64,000 bases of DNA from Ipomoea triloba. Taxonomy: Eukaryota > Streptophyta > Magnoliopsida > Solanales > Convolvulaceae. The position numbers and the translations under genes were made by a program. The notes beneath the pieces are model-generated. The model was not told where the DNA came from. It did no database searches and worked only from the letters and a program-made list of their open reading frames with translations. How positions within the stretch are numbered: position 1 is the stretch's first letter; the number at the start of each line of letters is the position of its first letter. Where the stretch lies: contig NC_044930.1 in the NCBI RefSeq assembly GCF_003576645.1, positions 24,896,087 through 24,960,086 on the forward strand, in the 5' to 3' direction. Positions 24,926 through 38,221 of this stretch are shown piece after piece.

Positions 24926-27900
24926 ATTATAAAGTGACTTGACGATCCCTTTCTATAATTGGTTTATTTATGTGGGGGTGATAAATGAATGGGACAAAAG
25001 GATGTGGATAAAAGCTATAAAGTCTATTATTTTATGACATAATTTAATCAACTTTTAACTTATTACTATTTGAGAGTTCGTACTCTTATTAATTTTTTTA
25101 AACAAATCAGATCCCTCTCACTCAAGTAATCACTCGAGTCAATACATTTTGAAAATATAGCCTATTTGATTCTGTCATCAAGGAACTATTACAAATTAAA
25201 TGAAAAAAATAATGTTATTGACCAAATTAAATAATTTAAAATTAATATAGTAATTAATTAATTATTTAGCATTGGCTAATTTTTTAAAAAATATTTCTTA
25301 TATTTTAATTTAATACGATCATAATTCATGTAGTTAATTAAATGGATATATTACAAAATATAACTTGATTGAAGTTCTCTTTTTATTCTGTTTCACTTAA
25401 CTTATTTTTTTTTCTTTGAATGACTAGAAAACCTGCCATCACTACTCGAAAGTGTTCTTGTTTTGTGATCTTAGTTGAAAAATGATCGATCACAAGGAGA
25501 TAAATCAACCTATATTGTCCATAATTAGCCGACTCAAACTAAAAGAACAACCCCCGATGTGAGAATTGTATTTCAAACAAACATGATCCGTTCATCTAGG
25601 ATGATCAAAGGCTGAAAATTGATGGAAAAAAAAAAAAGGAAAAAGAACACATTGATATTTTTGTATTTTTTTTTTGTAATTGCGATTGTGCATCTAGATA
25701 TGATTGACAATGCAATCGGGAATAGCTGAAAGTGAATTTAGAAATTCTTTTGATGACGCGAAGGAGGAAGATGATGAGAATCATATAAAGCCTTCCATGC
25801 ACTCAAAGCATTTCAAAATGTATTGTCAAGAATTTCTAAATGTACAATTGTAATTACATAAAATTATATAAATGTCGTCATTGCATTCTCCCGACCCCCC
25901 TTTCATTAATTTTTAGCTTTTAATCATCCAAAACAGACAAATTTACTATGTTTAAAATGAACACATAATATTGCTACCAAAAAAGGTGTGTCACTATTGA
26001 GTTCGTACCACTATCTTAGATCAAAAGTTATAGTTAGTAGTAAATACACAACTTAATTACTTGTATAACAGTTCGTGTCATGTTTTTATAATAATACGAT
26101 ATTAGATTTGCCTTTTCAAATCTCTTCCTAACATAATGGTTGAGTGGGTTGTCGGAAAACTATATTATATTTTCTTAAATCACAGGTCGGCAATGATAGC
26201 TAAGTATACGGGAATATTAGGTAATTACACTAATATATATATATATATTTTATAAAATACAAAATTTCTACGTAACTAAACGAGTTTAGACGGTGACGTG
26301 TATTATTAGTGCCTCGTACGTCTGCCCTAGGTTATTTCCCAATAACAAAAAGTTAAGTCCAAAAATCGAATCATCTCTCCCACTCGCACTCAACGCGCGT
26401 GTATCAAATTGTCGGATGTTCTCTCCACGCGCGCTCGGGTGAGTGTATTGGTTTAAGCTCAGTGATGAGCTGTCATAAGTCAGCATCGGTTCTTTTATAG
26501 CCCATACTACTAATTGCTGAAAGGTGCCTCGATTTTAGCGAAATTAACATTGTCACCATCCTATGTTGGGATAAGCAATACTCCTTGCTTCCCCTCCAAA
26601 ATAGTATAGTTTTATTCTACCGAGTATTTAAAATTAATGATAGCAGAAAATGAAATATTTATTTTTCATTTATCCATAAAAAATATTTCTTACATTGTAA
26701 ATTGTTGCTGATGCTGAAAATATCAAGTACTTTTGACCGTTAATACTAATATTAATATTAGTTACAAGAAAAAAAAAACAGTTTTGATATTTGTATTAAT
26801 CAGCACCCGTATAAAATTCCTAAAAATTAAATTATTTTTGGGTTTTTTTAATAAAAATGATGATAATATAGTAAAGTTAAATTATTTGTGGTGGTTATTT
26901 TATACTCTGTATATGATAGTGGATAACACTTAATTTGTATTTAAAAAAAAAAAACAATAAGTTTAGAATATTGTAATACGTTATTAATAATTATTATATT
27001 AGAAGATTCGATGATGATTAATTATTACATATTAATTCAAATATAACGAAAAATAACGTGAAGAATTTGATTACAAACAAAATATCGCATATATAAAATG
27101 TCAGGTTATGTAAAAGCATTTCTTAAACCAGCATTCTAAAAGTATGCCTCCTTTGAGACATACTCGAGGAGCGAGGCTGCTTAGTTTCCCTATGCGTAAG
27201 AGCATCCCATTAGAGGATAATTAGTGTTATTTTGCAGGTATTCCCTTCCACTTGATCAAAAAAAAAAAAAAAGTGTTTTATACCTAAATAATATAACGTA
27301 GTCCACACTAGGAACTAGAACAAAATTGTAACACCTAGATGGCTTTAGTAGCTAGTAAGTTTAGGAGTATGAATCTGAAAAAAGAGTAAAAGCAATATTA
27401 CAAGTGTCTGCAAAACTGAAACTGAGGCTACCTGCCTGCCTGAAAATTCGGTTATTTGATTAACCACAACACAAAGCAAAAAGAAAATCAATTCAAAGGG
27501 TACAACTCCAAAGTGTGTCTGAATAGCTTGAACTGTTTCCCCAGTGTATGGAAAGCATATAAAATTATATACATTTTGAGTTTATTATGATCCTCAAGTA
27601 AAAACAGCATAAAATTACCACACAATAAGAGTGCCTAAAGAGTAAAGACAAGTCTTGCCCACGTGCAGGGTCAAGATCTGGTATCTGGGGGCTCAAGGTT
27701 CTAATATTGAAACACAAGTTTAACACACGGTAGGGGGGAGTGCCAGGAACAACCTTAACTGCACATTACCTATTCAAGGTCTGGAACCTGGAGCTCAAGA
27801 GAGGTTTTACAGTTGTAACACAAGTTTAAGTTTAACACACCAGGTGCACCGAGCACCCATCTTTTAACTGCATGCCACACTGAGATCTGTCCTCGGAGAG

Positions 27901-28080
27901 TCCTAATTTTGTTAACCAAAATACAAATCAACCATCTTGTCCATCTGTCTATATGCCCATGAAGTTCGGAACCTTTATCTATGCTAGAATAACTTGACCT
28001 CTGTGAAGATACGACAAATCAAAAATATCCAAGAATCAAAGCACCAAGTTTGAGTCATTCACTCTCAGGCAAAAGCTGCG
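24926..28080. other. Intergenic, 3' of the EMF1-like gene
   Basis: AT-rich DNA with TA-rich patches. CACAAGGAGATAAATCAACC near 25494 recurs near 59032. A stretch near 26020-26100 resembles the second dispersed repeat. The part from about 27400 has more even base composition and may contain the EMF1-like 3' UTR. No other gene supported. Confidence 0.45.
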
Positions 28081-28126
28081 ATGGCTACAGTTTAAAGCAA
28101 GAGGTATGCTTTGAGCAGCACTTCAC

Positions 28127-31100
28127 TCACAAGTTACCATATTCTGGCTCTTTTCCTGTTCTCACCTTTGTATTCCTCTGACGCTTTCGCCCATCCACAT
28201 TAGCTGCTGCATAAGATCTCTCTCTTGATGAATTCTTTTTGCCAATTTTCAAGTCTTTTCCACTAATGGTAAACATGTTCCAAGCTTCAGGGTCGGTGAA
28301 TTCTGCTGGGTTTTGGTTAAGACTGCAGGTGTTACTCTCAACAGTGCTTTTCATGGGCCAAGCAGTAACAGGGATGCTGCCTCTCCCCAACTCAAAGTTT
28401 TTAGGCCGATGTTCAAGTATATGATCCTGCAACGGAAAAGAGGTAGGTCCTGGGAGGCATAGAAATCCTCCTTGCATGTCCCTAACAGAAAAAGAACCTT
28501 GAGTCATATGTGGAGTCCCACTTGAAGATGCAGAACTGTGCAATTTGCTTCCTCCAAGCAGTGAGGGTGCGTACAATCTTCTTGGCTTCTCTTGTTCTTG
28601 AGACTTGAAAGATATTTGATCTGTAATGCAGGGCCCAATTTGTTAAAAATTCCATTTAGTCATGAAACAGTAAATGGAAATCTTTGTGATAGTTCAGGAG
28701 TTTCTATTAACAATGTAAAATCTGGTGGAAAAGAATCATGTGTAATACCCATGACATTTTAATTCAAAATAAGATCCCACACTACCCATTCTTTATCAAC
28801 CAGTAGCTGTCTCAGAATTTCACCACTAACTAGAAATTAGCAATAAAAAAAAAACATAAGGAAAAATAAACTAAGCTGTTCATTTCTTTTATTTTGTCAG
28901 TCCAATAAAAACATATGGAGTATTATTTTAGATTATGTACAATTTTGGATTACATATCTTGCACATAACCCTTTCCATAGTGTGAAGTATCCCAGCCCCC
29001 CACCCCCACCCCACCCACCCACACATTTCAGAACCTTATCACACTATTATAAAATGCTAACGTTGAAACAATAGCTGACACCCTAATATCTAGGTATCAG
29101 AAGTGAAATTAATCCTTGAATCTTCAATGAAGATTTAGAAAGTTAAAACTTACTGTATAAAGAAGGCAGAGGTTGCCCCGAGCTTTCACCAGGATTAGAT
29201 ACACCAGATCTAAGGTCAGAGAACTGCTTGGAATGCTGATGTGGAAACAAAGATCTATCAAAGAAATTCTGAGTTACATCCCTGCTAAAATTAGGGTGAT
29301 AGTCACATGGCATGAAAGGTTTCTCAGGGATCTTGTTGGCATCCAGATTGAAACCCCTACTGGATGGCACCTTCTTATCCATGAGGCTGAGCAATTGCAT
29401 CGCTGGTATAGCCTCATTTGCATAAGACTCCAAAGACACCATATTTTTATGAGAGGCTTCGCCTTCCCGTGGTTTGGAAAAAAATGGATGAGATTCACTT
29501 TGCTTTTTCACCTCATTAGCCTTTATGTCACTGATGGTCTTCCCTTTATGATGTAATAAGTTTTGGACTTGGGCATCAAGTTCCTTATTTTTTGACTGAG
29601 AAGTAGACTTTTGAATGGTTCCACGTCCAAAATGAGTGGTTGCTGGGGCTGCCCATAAGGGGTTTGCTTCCTCACTGACCCGAAACCCATTTCTGACAGA
29701 GCCACAGGCAGATAATTGCCCTCCACTTGATAGTTTTTTCAGGCTTAGTGGAAATACACCAGACATATGAAGTTGGTTTTCTTCCATCTGGTTCACTTCG
29801 AAATGACCTCTGTTCAACTTTGAGCTGGTGAAACTTCCTCCATTGCCTCCCATAACTTTACTGGCCACAGTTAAGTCTCTTCTGGCATGATCATGTTGAA
29901 AATAATTCAAGCCAGGTGATTGCCATGCCATTGATTTATTTCCATATCCATCAGAATACCCTTTTGCAGCATTGCTGTTTGCCTGCGATTTTGGTTTTTC
30001 ACCAAGACCCCTTTCATACTGGTTTTGAGCCATTAGTTCCACTATTTCCATTGGTATGTCATCTGGTGGTCCTTGCTCAGATTCCTCATCACGTCTTTGA
30101 CTTTTTTTATGCTTATTTGCTTCTGCACTCCCTCGAAATTCTTTTGCTTCATTCTTTTGAATGGAAAAATCCTGGGAGGAATGTGTGGGAAAAGGACCAA
30201 TAAATTCCTCAAATGCATTATATTCCTTTAATTCTTGAGAAATTACTTGGTTTAATGCAAATTAATAACACTTTAGCAAATAAAAACCTAAAAACTAAAA
30301 GAGGTTCAAGTTTCTTTTTTGAACAGGGAATTAATACTTCCAACACATAAAGGAGAAACAGAAGAGCATGGACCACAGGGAGAAGAAAATTTGGAAAAGA
30401 TAAGGTCAAGCATTTATAAAAGAAAAGCTAACATGCAAAAGCATTTTAAAAGGAAATATTTCAATTATACTAGGAAGAAGTGTAAGTTGGTACCATTTTC
30501 TTATGCAGAGGAAGACTCCTTTCTTCAACAAGGGTTGAAAAGTTTTGCTTCCCTTGGAATGTTATAGTTGTTTGAGCATTGAGGTCACACAATACTCCCT
30601 TTAAAGACTGGTCTGCTTTAACTGCATTTTGTTCTCTTATTAATCCCTTCCTCCTAGGATCACCAATTTTATCTCCCTTCTGCAGATTGACACTTCGGTT
30701 AAAATCAATCTCTATACCTCTCGCCTTAGGATCCCTAAAGCTGTTCAAGGACAAATCTAACCCAACTTTAGCAGATGCATCATGAGGCATCCTAAAGTTC
30801 CCCACTTCTGAATGAGTTGTCCATGATTCTACATTCTTCCTTTTGTTTGAACTTTCTCCCAACAAGTGATTGCCAGGATACACAACAGAAGATGGATAAT
30901 ATCCAATTTCAGGAAATTTGTTATTATTTGAAGATGCACAAGAGCTCTTCCTGGCTTCTATCCTGGTTTCCATCAACAACCGCATATTTTCCAAATGATG
31001 CTCCATGTTCCCTTCACTTGATGCACAATGTGAGGATTGGATGATACCAGCATTTGTAGCAGTGCCATATTTCTTCAAATCACCAGATCCTAAGGGTGTT

Positions 31101-33925
31101 GTTGGCCAAGGGATTATCGAAGAACAGCCATCATCTACGTGAGCCTGTTTACTTTTCTTTTTCTTTGTTCCAGTTTCTCTATCAATTTTGCGTTTATTTT
31201 GTCGAATTTTGGTCCTGGCATGTAAGCCTCCTTCAGCAGATCCATCCTGCTCTGATTGTGAATCAGGAATATCAATTGCTATGGGACTTTTCTCAGTAAC
31301 TTCCTTAGATGCCCTGGCATTCTTCAGAGTGTTAATTCTAGAACCTGCCTCTGAAACTTTGCACTCAAGCTCTTGAGGTGTCTTCCTCTTCCTATGAGGA
31401 CTCTTGATGCCTTTCTCCAGATCAGCTGACCCTCCATCAGAATATGCAACAGGCATTTGGTCAAGAGAAGCCTGTGCAGAGTTGGTGCAAGAATTTTCCA
31501 GGTTGACTTGTCCACTTAATAAATCAGTCAGCAAACGAAATCGAGCCTTTCCAGTTTCACCATCACTTTCAGATGATCCCTCTCCGTCATCTCTCAGTTT
31601 GATGGAAGGCAGTCTTCTTGCTTCTTCCACACTATTATCAAGAGCTTCACTTGTGTTAGTATACAGTTTTGCTTTCTCATGTGTTGTTGAAGCAATCCTC
31701 TGACCATCACCATCAGAATGACTTTCTCTTTCTTGGACAATATATTCACTTCTATCATCTGCAGATTCACAGAACTCATTGTGAGGAATTGTATGGTTAC
31801 CTGGGTGCCTTAGAATTTATTAAGAGCAAATATTTTTGTCCAAAGAAATATTGCATTCCTGGCACTACTACATCTTGCAGTGATATATGATTAGTTTAAA
31901 ATGAAGATTCGTATAATAGCCACACATAATTTTTGGAACTTCTTGACTCAAGTCTTGATTAGATCTTATAATATTTTAAATCCTGAACTGCTATTCTCTT
32001 TGTTTCTTACCCATTCAGATTCAATTTTATCAACTGATGGAGAAAAGGCAGGAATTACACACATATTTACAGAAAATAAGAAAAAGTCCAAAAGCACAGA
32101 ATCACACAACATACATGCCAAATAAGTGGAAGTATAAGATAGCTACCATGTGCGTTTGTGCCTTCAATTCCAGAGTTTGTTTCACTAGTATGTCTGGATA
32201 ATGACAGAGATCTATTGTCACCCAAAGCAGCAGATGCATCTGTGACAGCTGTATTTCTTTCATTTTTCCCTGAAGTTGGAACATGCTCCATCTCCAATGG
32301 CAGCTTTTCTGTGTTACCCCTAGATGGTGTTGGGATGCATGGATTACAGATAAACGGGGTACTTCTGCAACTGTTAGAAGCAATTCCATTATCTTTTCCT
32401 GCATTTTCACTGAGAAGATCCTGAACACAGTTTTCACAGCGCCACCACCTAAACTTGCGAACCACTAGAGGAGGAAGTTGCTCCTCTGGATCACTATTGT
32501 CGCTGGATTTTGTAAAGGGTGAGCAGCTCTTCTTGTCCTTTTCTCTCATCCCAGCAACATATCCACTGCATCCACAGCAGAAATATCGAGTCAATAATCT
32601 CCAACATAGAAATCTTCTTTTAAATTTCATATCTATTATACAGTACCAAGATAGAGTCAACCAAGTGCAATAATGCCCACAAGCAATCATCAGACTACAA
32701 TAAACTTGCCATTTTTTTCCCATATGAACACTTAGAATTCATATTTCGCATCCACCCTTGGATGCTGAGTAGAAAATTTTCAATTACAATCCTCTTAGCA
32801 AAACAAAATAATTATTACAAAGTTCCTATTAACCAATAAGGGAAACTTCTGTCTTCTCCAACAAACAGATTAGAGTTTATGATTGGTCAAGTAGGACATG
32901 CCTATTTGCCAGAAAGTTTTAGTAATTTTCATGGAGTCACTATTTTGTTTAGTTCCATATGATTAGTCTTTGAACAAAAGCAATTTTAATAGGAATAGCA
33001 AGTGCAAAGTTAGTGTATAGGATCATTCATGTGATTTTGAACTATATAAACTTTTTTTTTCACACTACAAATGAAAATGTGGATAAAATGCACCTAGAAT
33101 CAACAACTTAGTGATGAGATATATGTCCACTTAATAGCTAGGCTTAGTTTAGTCTTGCTCAATCAAGTGATATTTCTATGATAATTGATACTACAATATC
33201 TAGTATTCTAGTATTGTTAAACTTAAAGAGGAAAAGAAAAATAATATAAAGGAAAAAGTCTGAACAGTTAATTGATGCATTTGAACACTTTAAACCTGTT
33301 ATGCTTTCACAGCACTGGTTGATCAACTCAATCTTACAACACTCACTCATATGTAGTATATGAAACTGTCTTCTGGTCAGACATTTTCAATAAAATCTAA
33401 ATATGTTGAATTGTTGATACATCATACATTGTGTTTAAACTTTGAATTTCTATAATAGAAATCTCATTGAGCAGTTCACTAAACTGAATGCAACATTTAT
33501 GCACATCTGGTATAAAGTAAAAGCAAAATCAATATGTGCTGCACTCTTTTTGAATATGAGGTCTTCAGCAAGCTAAGGCAGAAGGACAGCTGCCAATATA
33601 ATTAAACTTGAAAAAAGTCCAACAAGTCTTTTAACGGCTAAAGAAAAACCATTTTAATCAGCCAAACATTCCCGGCCATTTGAAAGAACACGTACTTGTA
33701 AGCATGCAGTTCAAGTGGCCAACATGTATATAGTACGAATGAATGAAAGGCTTACCGGATTGAAAATGAGTGCTGACAGTTTCCCTCCTCAATCTTCTGC
33801 ATGGCAATATGACCAAGGTCTATTGTAATCGAATCAATCTTTACAAGTGATCCTGAAGGTCTGGAAACCATATTATCGTATTCACTTATCTGTTGATTTC
33901 CCATAGCCGTGTTACTCTTCTCCAT
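28127..33925 (-). CDS. EMF1: EMBRYONIC FLOWER 1-like Polycomb-associated repressor, 5 coding exons, 1,153 aa
   Basis: Exons in transcript order: 33925-33756, 32565-32147, 31800-30494, 30225-29154 and 28620-28127. Phases match at all junctions and give 1,153 residues, near the ~1,100 of Arabidopsis EMF1. EMF1 is a plant-specific nuclear protein that acts with Polycomb complexes to silence flower and seed genes. Conserved blocks: VKIDSITIDLG (28-38), SIRGYVAGMREKD (55-67), RKFRWWRCENCVQD (93-106), DIPMEIVELMAQNQYER (688-704), the leucine-rich MQLLSLMD, and NQNPAEFTDPEAWN (about 1091-1104). Basic patches such as KKKKSK and RKRQR may be nuclear signals. The ATG at 33925 follows an in-frame TAG. 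The weak point is intron 3 (30226-30493): GTACCA donor and AAAG acceptor, chosen because they alone keep the frame. Confidence 0.93.
28621..29153 (-). other. EMF1-like intron 4 with a G-quadruplex-type tract
   Basis: Intron with GTAAGT donor and TTACAG acceptor. On the transcribed-sense (minus) strand, positions 29020-28996 hold five consecutive G runs of 3, 3, 4, 5 and 6, each split by a single T. The rest is AT-rich. Confidence 0.75.
32566..33755 (-). other. EMF1-like intron 1 (1,190 bp)
   Basis: GTAAGC donor and TGCAG acceptor. AT-rich, without recognised repeats or genes. Confidence 0.8.
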
Positions 33926-35160
33926 GAGAGAATGAGAAGACTAACACTACAAATAGCAATAAATATCCAATTAAGATTCTTTAAAAAAAAACACTACATA
34001 AAATATCATTTCACTGCAAAATGAACATTGGTATTTCAAACCATTCTAAGAATATAATCCAAAGCAGTAGTAATTATGCAGACCAAATGCAGATGTAGAA
34101 TGTTAATCAACAATACATCCTACACATACGATCATAAACTCATGTAACAAAACAACACCATCATCACTGTATCTTCGGTTTGTGGTTACAATAACGATCT
34201 CATTCTATAACAATTCCAAGATTCCCACAACAATAGGGATGAAACAAGGAATTATCGAAAGGCTTCAAGGCAGCACATGTCGGAAACCCTAGTTCTCAAT
34301 TCGCAACAAGAAACCGAAACTGTTTGCATCAAACCATTCGATCATTTGCTACTTCACAAGCTGCAGTAGAATATCCGCCTCACAGCTAAACAAGGTCAAA
34401 ATATCCTAAAATGAACAGTGAACTTCAGTCCTAGATGGGAAATCGACTTTAGGGTTTCCCTTTTACTCATTTCTTAGCAGCCACACAAACAAAAAAGGAT
34501 AGAGATATCAACCACTTAAGCAATTAAGCTAAAGCTGGAGGATACCTCCAGCTAATTCCCCCGACAAAATTAATCCAAATTCATTAACCAAAATTAGGGC
34601 TTTTTCGACAGCTGTCGATTTCCAGCATCCGATGATAAACCCGCATTAGAACAAAGAAAACAATCGAGCTGAGCCCAAAATTTAGAGCAAGAGAAGAAGA
34701 AGAGGACATAGATGGAAATAAAAATCCCGGAAAGGACAGAAATCAGAAAAACCCAACAAACTCACTTTATCCGACTCATATCAAAGGAAAGAATCAGCTC
34801 AAACTCGGCCCGAACCTCACCAAAAAATCCCCAATCGGAAAACTCGGCCTTAAAACCCACCCAGCAAAAATATCTAGAAAATGAAACAAAAATAACTCTA
34901 AAAATTCGAAATTTTCAGATCGAGAAACACCTGCTGTAGACCCCGACAGATACCTCCCCTCCACGAACCAACACGAAACCTCCACCGTCCGATTCAGCTC
35001 AAACTCATCAACGCAGATGTGCTAACTCCGACCCCAAACATCCAGCTGCTCCACATCAATTCGACCGCGAACTTAGCTCAAACCCTAAGAGCTCTCTTTT
35101 TTTCCTTTTTTTTTTTAGGTTTGAAATTTGTAGAGAGAGAAAGAGAGAGAGTGTGGGCGT
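33926..35160 (-). promoter_or_regulatory. EMF1-like 5' UTR region with leader intron and teloboxes
   Basis: CT-rich sequence on the minus strand near 35100-35160 looks like a plant transcription start and leader. A leader exon may end near 34929 (CAGCAG|GTGTTT) and rejoin just before the start codon (TTTGTAG). Telobox words AAACCCTA/TAGGGTTT occur at 34284-34291, 34449-34456 and 35080-35087. The splice sites and the start site are inferred, not proven. Confidence 0.45.
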
Positions 35161-35809
35161 AGAAAGGAAATGGGTGCTGTTGGAGAGAGAAATAGCGGTG
35201 GTGTAATAGAAAAGAAATGAGTAGTGAGGTTTTAAGTTTTATGTTTTTTTTTTTTTTATCCTTAACTTTGTCTTGGAGCTAGTATTCATGTCTATTATTA
35301 TATATACAACAAATAAATAATTTGAAAATTCTTTTAATTTTTTTTTACATAATAGTACCCTATATTTAGTAAAATTATATATAAAATATCAAAACCTACT
35401 ACTTTATCTCATGTTTTATAATAAATAGAATTTTTTAAAAATAATTCTTGACCAAAATTTAAAATTCGCGAGTGGGATGACAGAATCGGATAATAGTTTG
35501 GTTTTAAATTAATTAAAAATAATTATATCATTACGCTACATCGGAAATTGAGATATCGTAATTCGTAAAAAAATAAGATTATTACTTTTTTAGCGATAAA
35601 GATCTTACTGAAAACGTGTATGTGACTGTATCGTAATTAATTAATTGATTGATTGAGTATCGAATGATAAGATCTCTAAATTAGGTAATTAATTAATCAT
35701 AACGTGTCACGTTAAGCGAAATTTTATTCAAGATGTAATATTTGTGTAACATTATTCATTATGTATAATGAATATATACATTGAATATAGGTAAAATAAT
35801 AAATACAAG

Positions 35810-36215
35810 ATGGTACGTATAAGGAAGTGAGAGGGGGTGGTGGGCCAATGAGGACGCGCCACCTGGGCGACGCGACACCGCCCCAACTAGGTATTTTAGA
35901 AACCCTAGTGAGAGAGGGAGCGTGGGTCAGACGCGGCGAGGTTGGGTGAGTCGCCGTCCCCTCGAAGATGCCTCCACTAAAGTGGGATGCGATTAGTGCG
36001 TGTGGGACAGGCGCGTCGGGGAGCGTGGGGGAGAGCGATAGAGCGGGATGGGCGGCCGATTCTGGGGGAAAAACCAAAAAACCCTAATTGCTGCTGTGGG
36101 TGCATTAATAAAGGAGAGGTAAGGTAAAGTAGGGGATAACCTAGAGACGTGTGGGTGAGCCTACTTGCTAAAAACGAAAGGTGCAAAATAATATTGGGTG
36201 GGGACTCCTCCATGA
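35810..36215. promoter_or_regulatory. GC-rich promoter-like island without an attached gene
   Basis: The region is far more GC-rich than its surroundings and holds a site-II-type TGGGCC (35841-35846) plus two AAACCCTA teloboxes (35900-35907, 36079-36086). No convincing open frame follows on either side. It could be a distal EMF1 promoter part or the remains of another gene's 5' end. Confidence 0.35.
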
Positions 36216-37529
36216 TATTATATATATGAAATAATATGATGTTGATTTGTATAGGTATAATCTTATATATATATATGATATTTGTGTTGTATCAGTCTCG
36301 TAAACAATTTATCTTAGAACATCTTATACAACCTCACTTACTATCGATAGTTATTCTTGTTAAAAATCAGCACTATACAGATTGATTCTGGACTAGGTAT
36401 TATCAATAATTTGTACCTACAGTACTCAATGCAACCCAGAGTACGTACTATGGATAGTTGTGTTCTACCTAGTAAAAATTCGCAGTATATATATATCAAT
36501 CAACACTTTAAAAGCTTTTTATACAACAAGAAAAATCAAACTTATCAATGAAAAATTTGTGGGTAAATTACTTAAACCCCTAGGGGTTTTTTTTTTTCTG
36601 AAAGCAAACCCCGGCCCTAGGTATATAATTTACTAACAAATTTTTTTAAGTAACAAATTGAAATTTATAGGTATTTATTTATGTTGTAACTATTTAGAAT
36701 GCGGTTAAAACTGTAAATATTTTGTTGTTTTCTCATATGGTTATAAATATAGAGAGTTTCCAAATTTATTTTAACTATGTTGTCCAGGAACTATAAAGGG
36801 AAATAGAAGGAAAGTTTTTCAAAAATTCGTTGTTTTTAACTATTTAAAGTGACAAAATTGTTATTTATGGTCTCACTATTTTAGGGAAGAGAGATATTAA
36901 AATATTAATAATTTTAAAATATGATACCATATATGTAAATACAGTAAGAATATTATTTATTCCAGACGTAATTAGGTTTTACACAGTGAACTTACCTAAT
37001 TAAGAAACTGGGATTATGTATATTCATGGGATAGGATCGGATAATTCCATATTTTTTAAATTTATTTATATTATTTATTTTTGTTTCCTGAAACTTCAAC
37101 GTAACTCTTTGATGGAACGAAGAGATTGAGGTAAGGTTTCTTGTCCAATGTGGAAACAATAAAATATATTAATTTTTATGTCTTTTTGTGAGTTCATGCG
37201 TTGTTGGGTTTCTTTTATATATATATTAAGTTGCATGAAACAGTGGCATGTAATTATGTTATTGTTGACCTAAACTTTACAGAGTTCAGATGTGTGTATC
37301 ATGATTCAATTCATAGACTAAATGGATTTACTGTATCAGAACATGCAATCGTGTATTAATATATCATGTATTATATTTGGACTAAATATAATGGAGTTAC
37401 TTTCTGCTGTCAAATTCTTTAGGTTTTTTATTTACAAATACCAAAGAAAAAAAAACTATATATTTATAGTGTGTTATTCACTTATTTGTTTATTTAAGTT
37501 TCTTTATGCATGAACTATGTGAAAAGTTA
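36216..37529. other. Intergenic AT-rich stretch
   Basis: TA-rich patches and short unrecognised open frames only. Confidence 0.4.
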
Positions 37530-37905
37530 GAGTTAATTCCTTTTTCGGTCTTAATTTTATTAAGTCATGTCTAATTTTATTAGTCCACCATAATTAATTT
37601 TGTCACATTGCGACTACTCTTTTTCTGATCGTGTCACTTTTAGTCCTCCGTTAGTTTTGTCGTGTGTTGACAGTCTAATCCAAGGACTTTTTTGTCTTTC
37701 CATATTTGTTCTTCTCCTTTACCCTTTTCGTTGAAATGGAAAGCGTTTCAACAATGGTGTAAATCCTCAACTGTCGTTCATAGTATTCCTCAACTGTGTA
37801 AATCCAACCCGGATCATTATGCGAAAATATGATCAAAATTGGACATGCCCTAATAAAAGTAGCATCCTGATAAAATTGGACATATGCTAATAATGAAAAT
37901 ACAAA
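37530..37905. mobile_element. Diverged relative of the foldback Mutator-like element
   Basis: It shares TTTTGTCACATTGCGAC, CACTTTTAGTCCTCCGTTA and GGACATGCCCTAATAA with the arms of the 20201-20721 element, in matching order, with many changes. The centre differs. Ends are approximate. Confidence 0.5.
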
Positions 37906-38186
37906 TTTTTTTCGTTATACTTATGTAGTGACTAGTGTCCCATTTAGATAACAAACAATAGCAAGTAATATGCTACAAAACATGACTTTAATTAATTATA
38001 AATAAATAATAAAAAGTAAAGAGTAAAATAATCAACACATATACGTACGATTAATTTATACAAAAATCGTGAATTGATTTTATTTTTATTAGCATTCTAT
38101 TTTAAAGTTACAACGTAACCATGCTTATACCACTCGACTGCAAGATCATTGACTTCATTATTCTCATTATGGTTGTTAGGCGGAAG

Positions 38187-38221
38187 ATGGGGTGTGGGTG
38201 TGGGGTGTGGGGGGGGGGGGG
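38187..38221 (+). repeat. G-rich tract
   Basis: GGGTGTGGGTGTGGGG followed by a run of G. It can form a G-quadruplex and marks the left edge of the 1.33-kb duplicated block. Confidence 0.8.
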
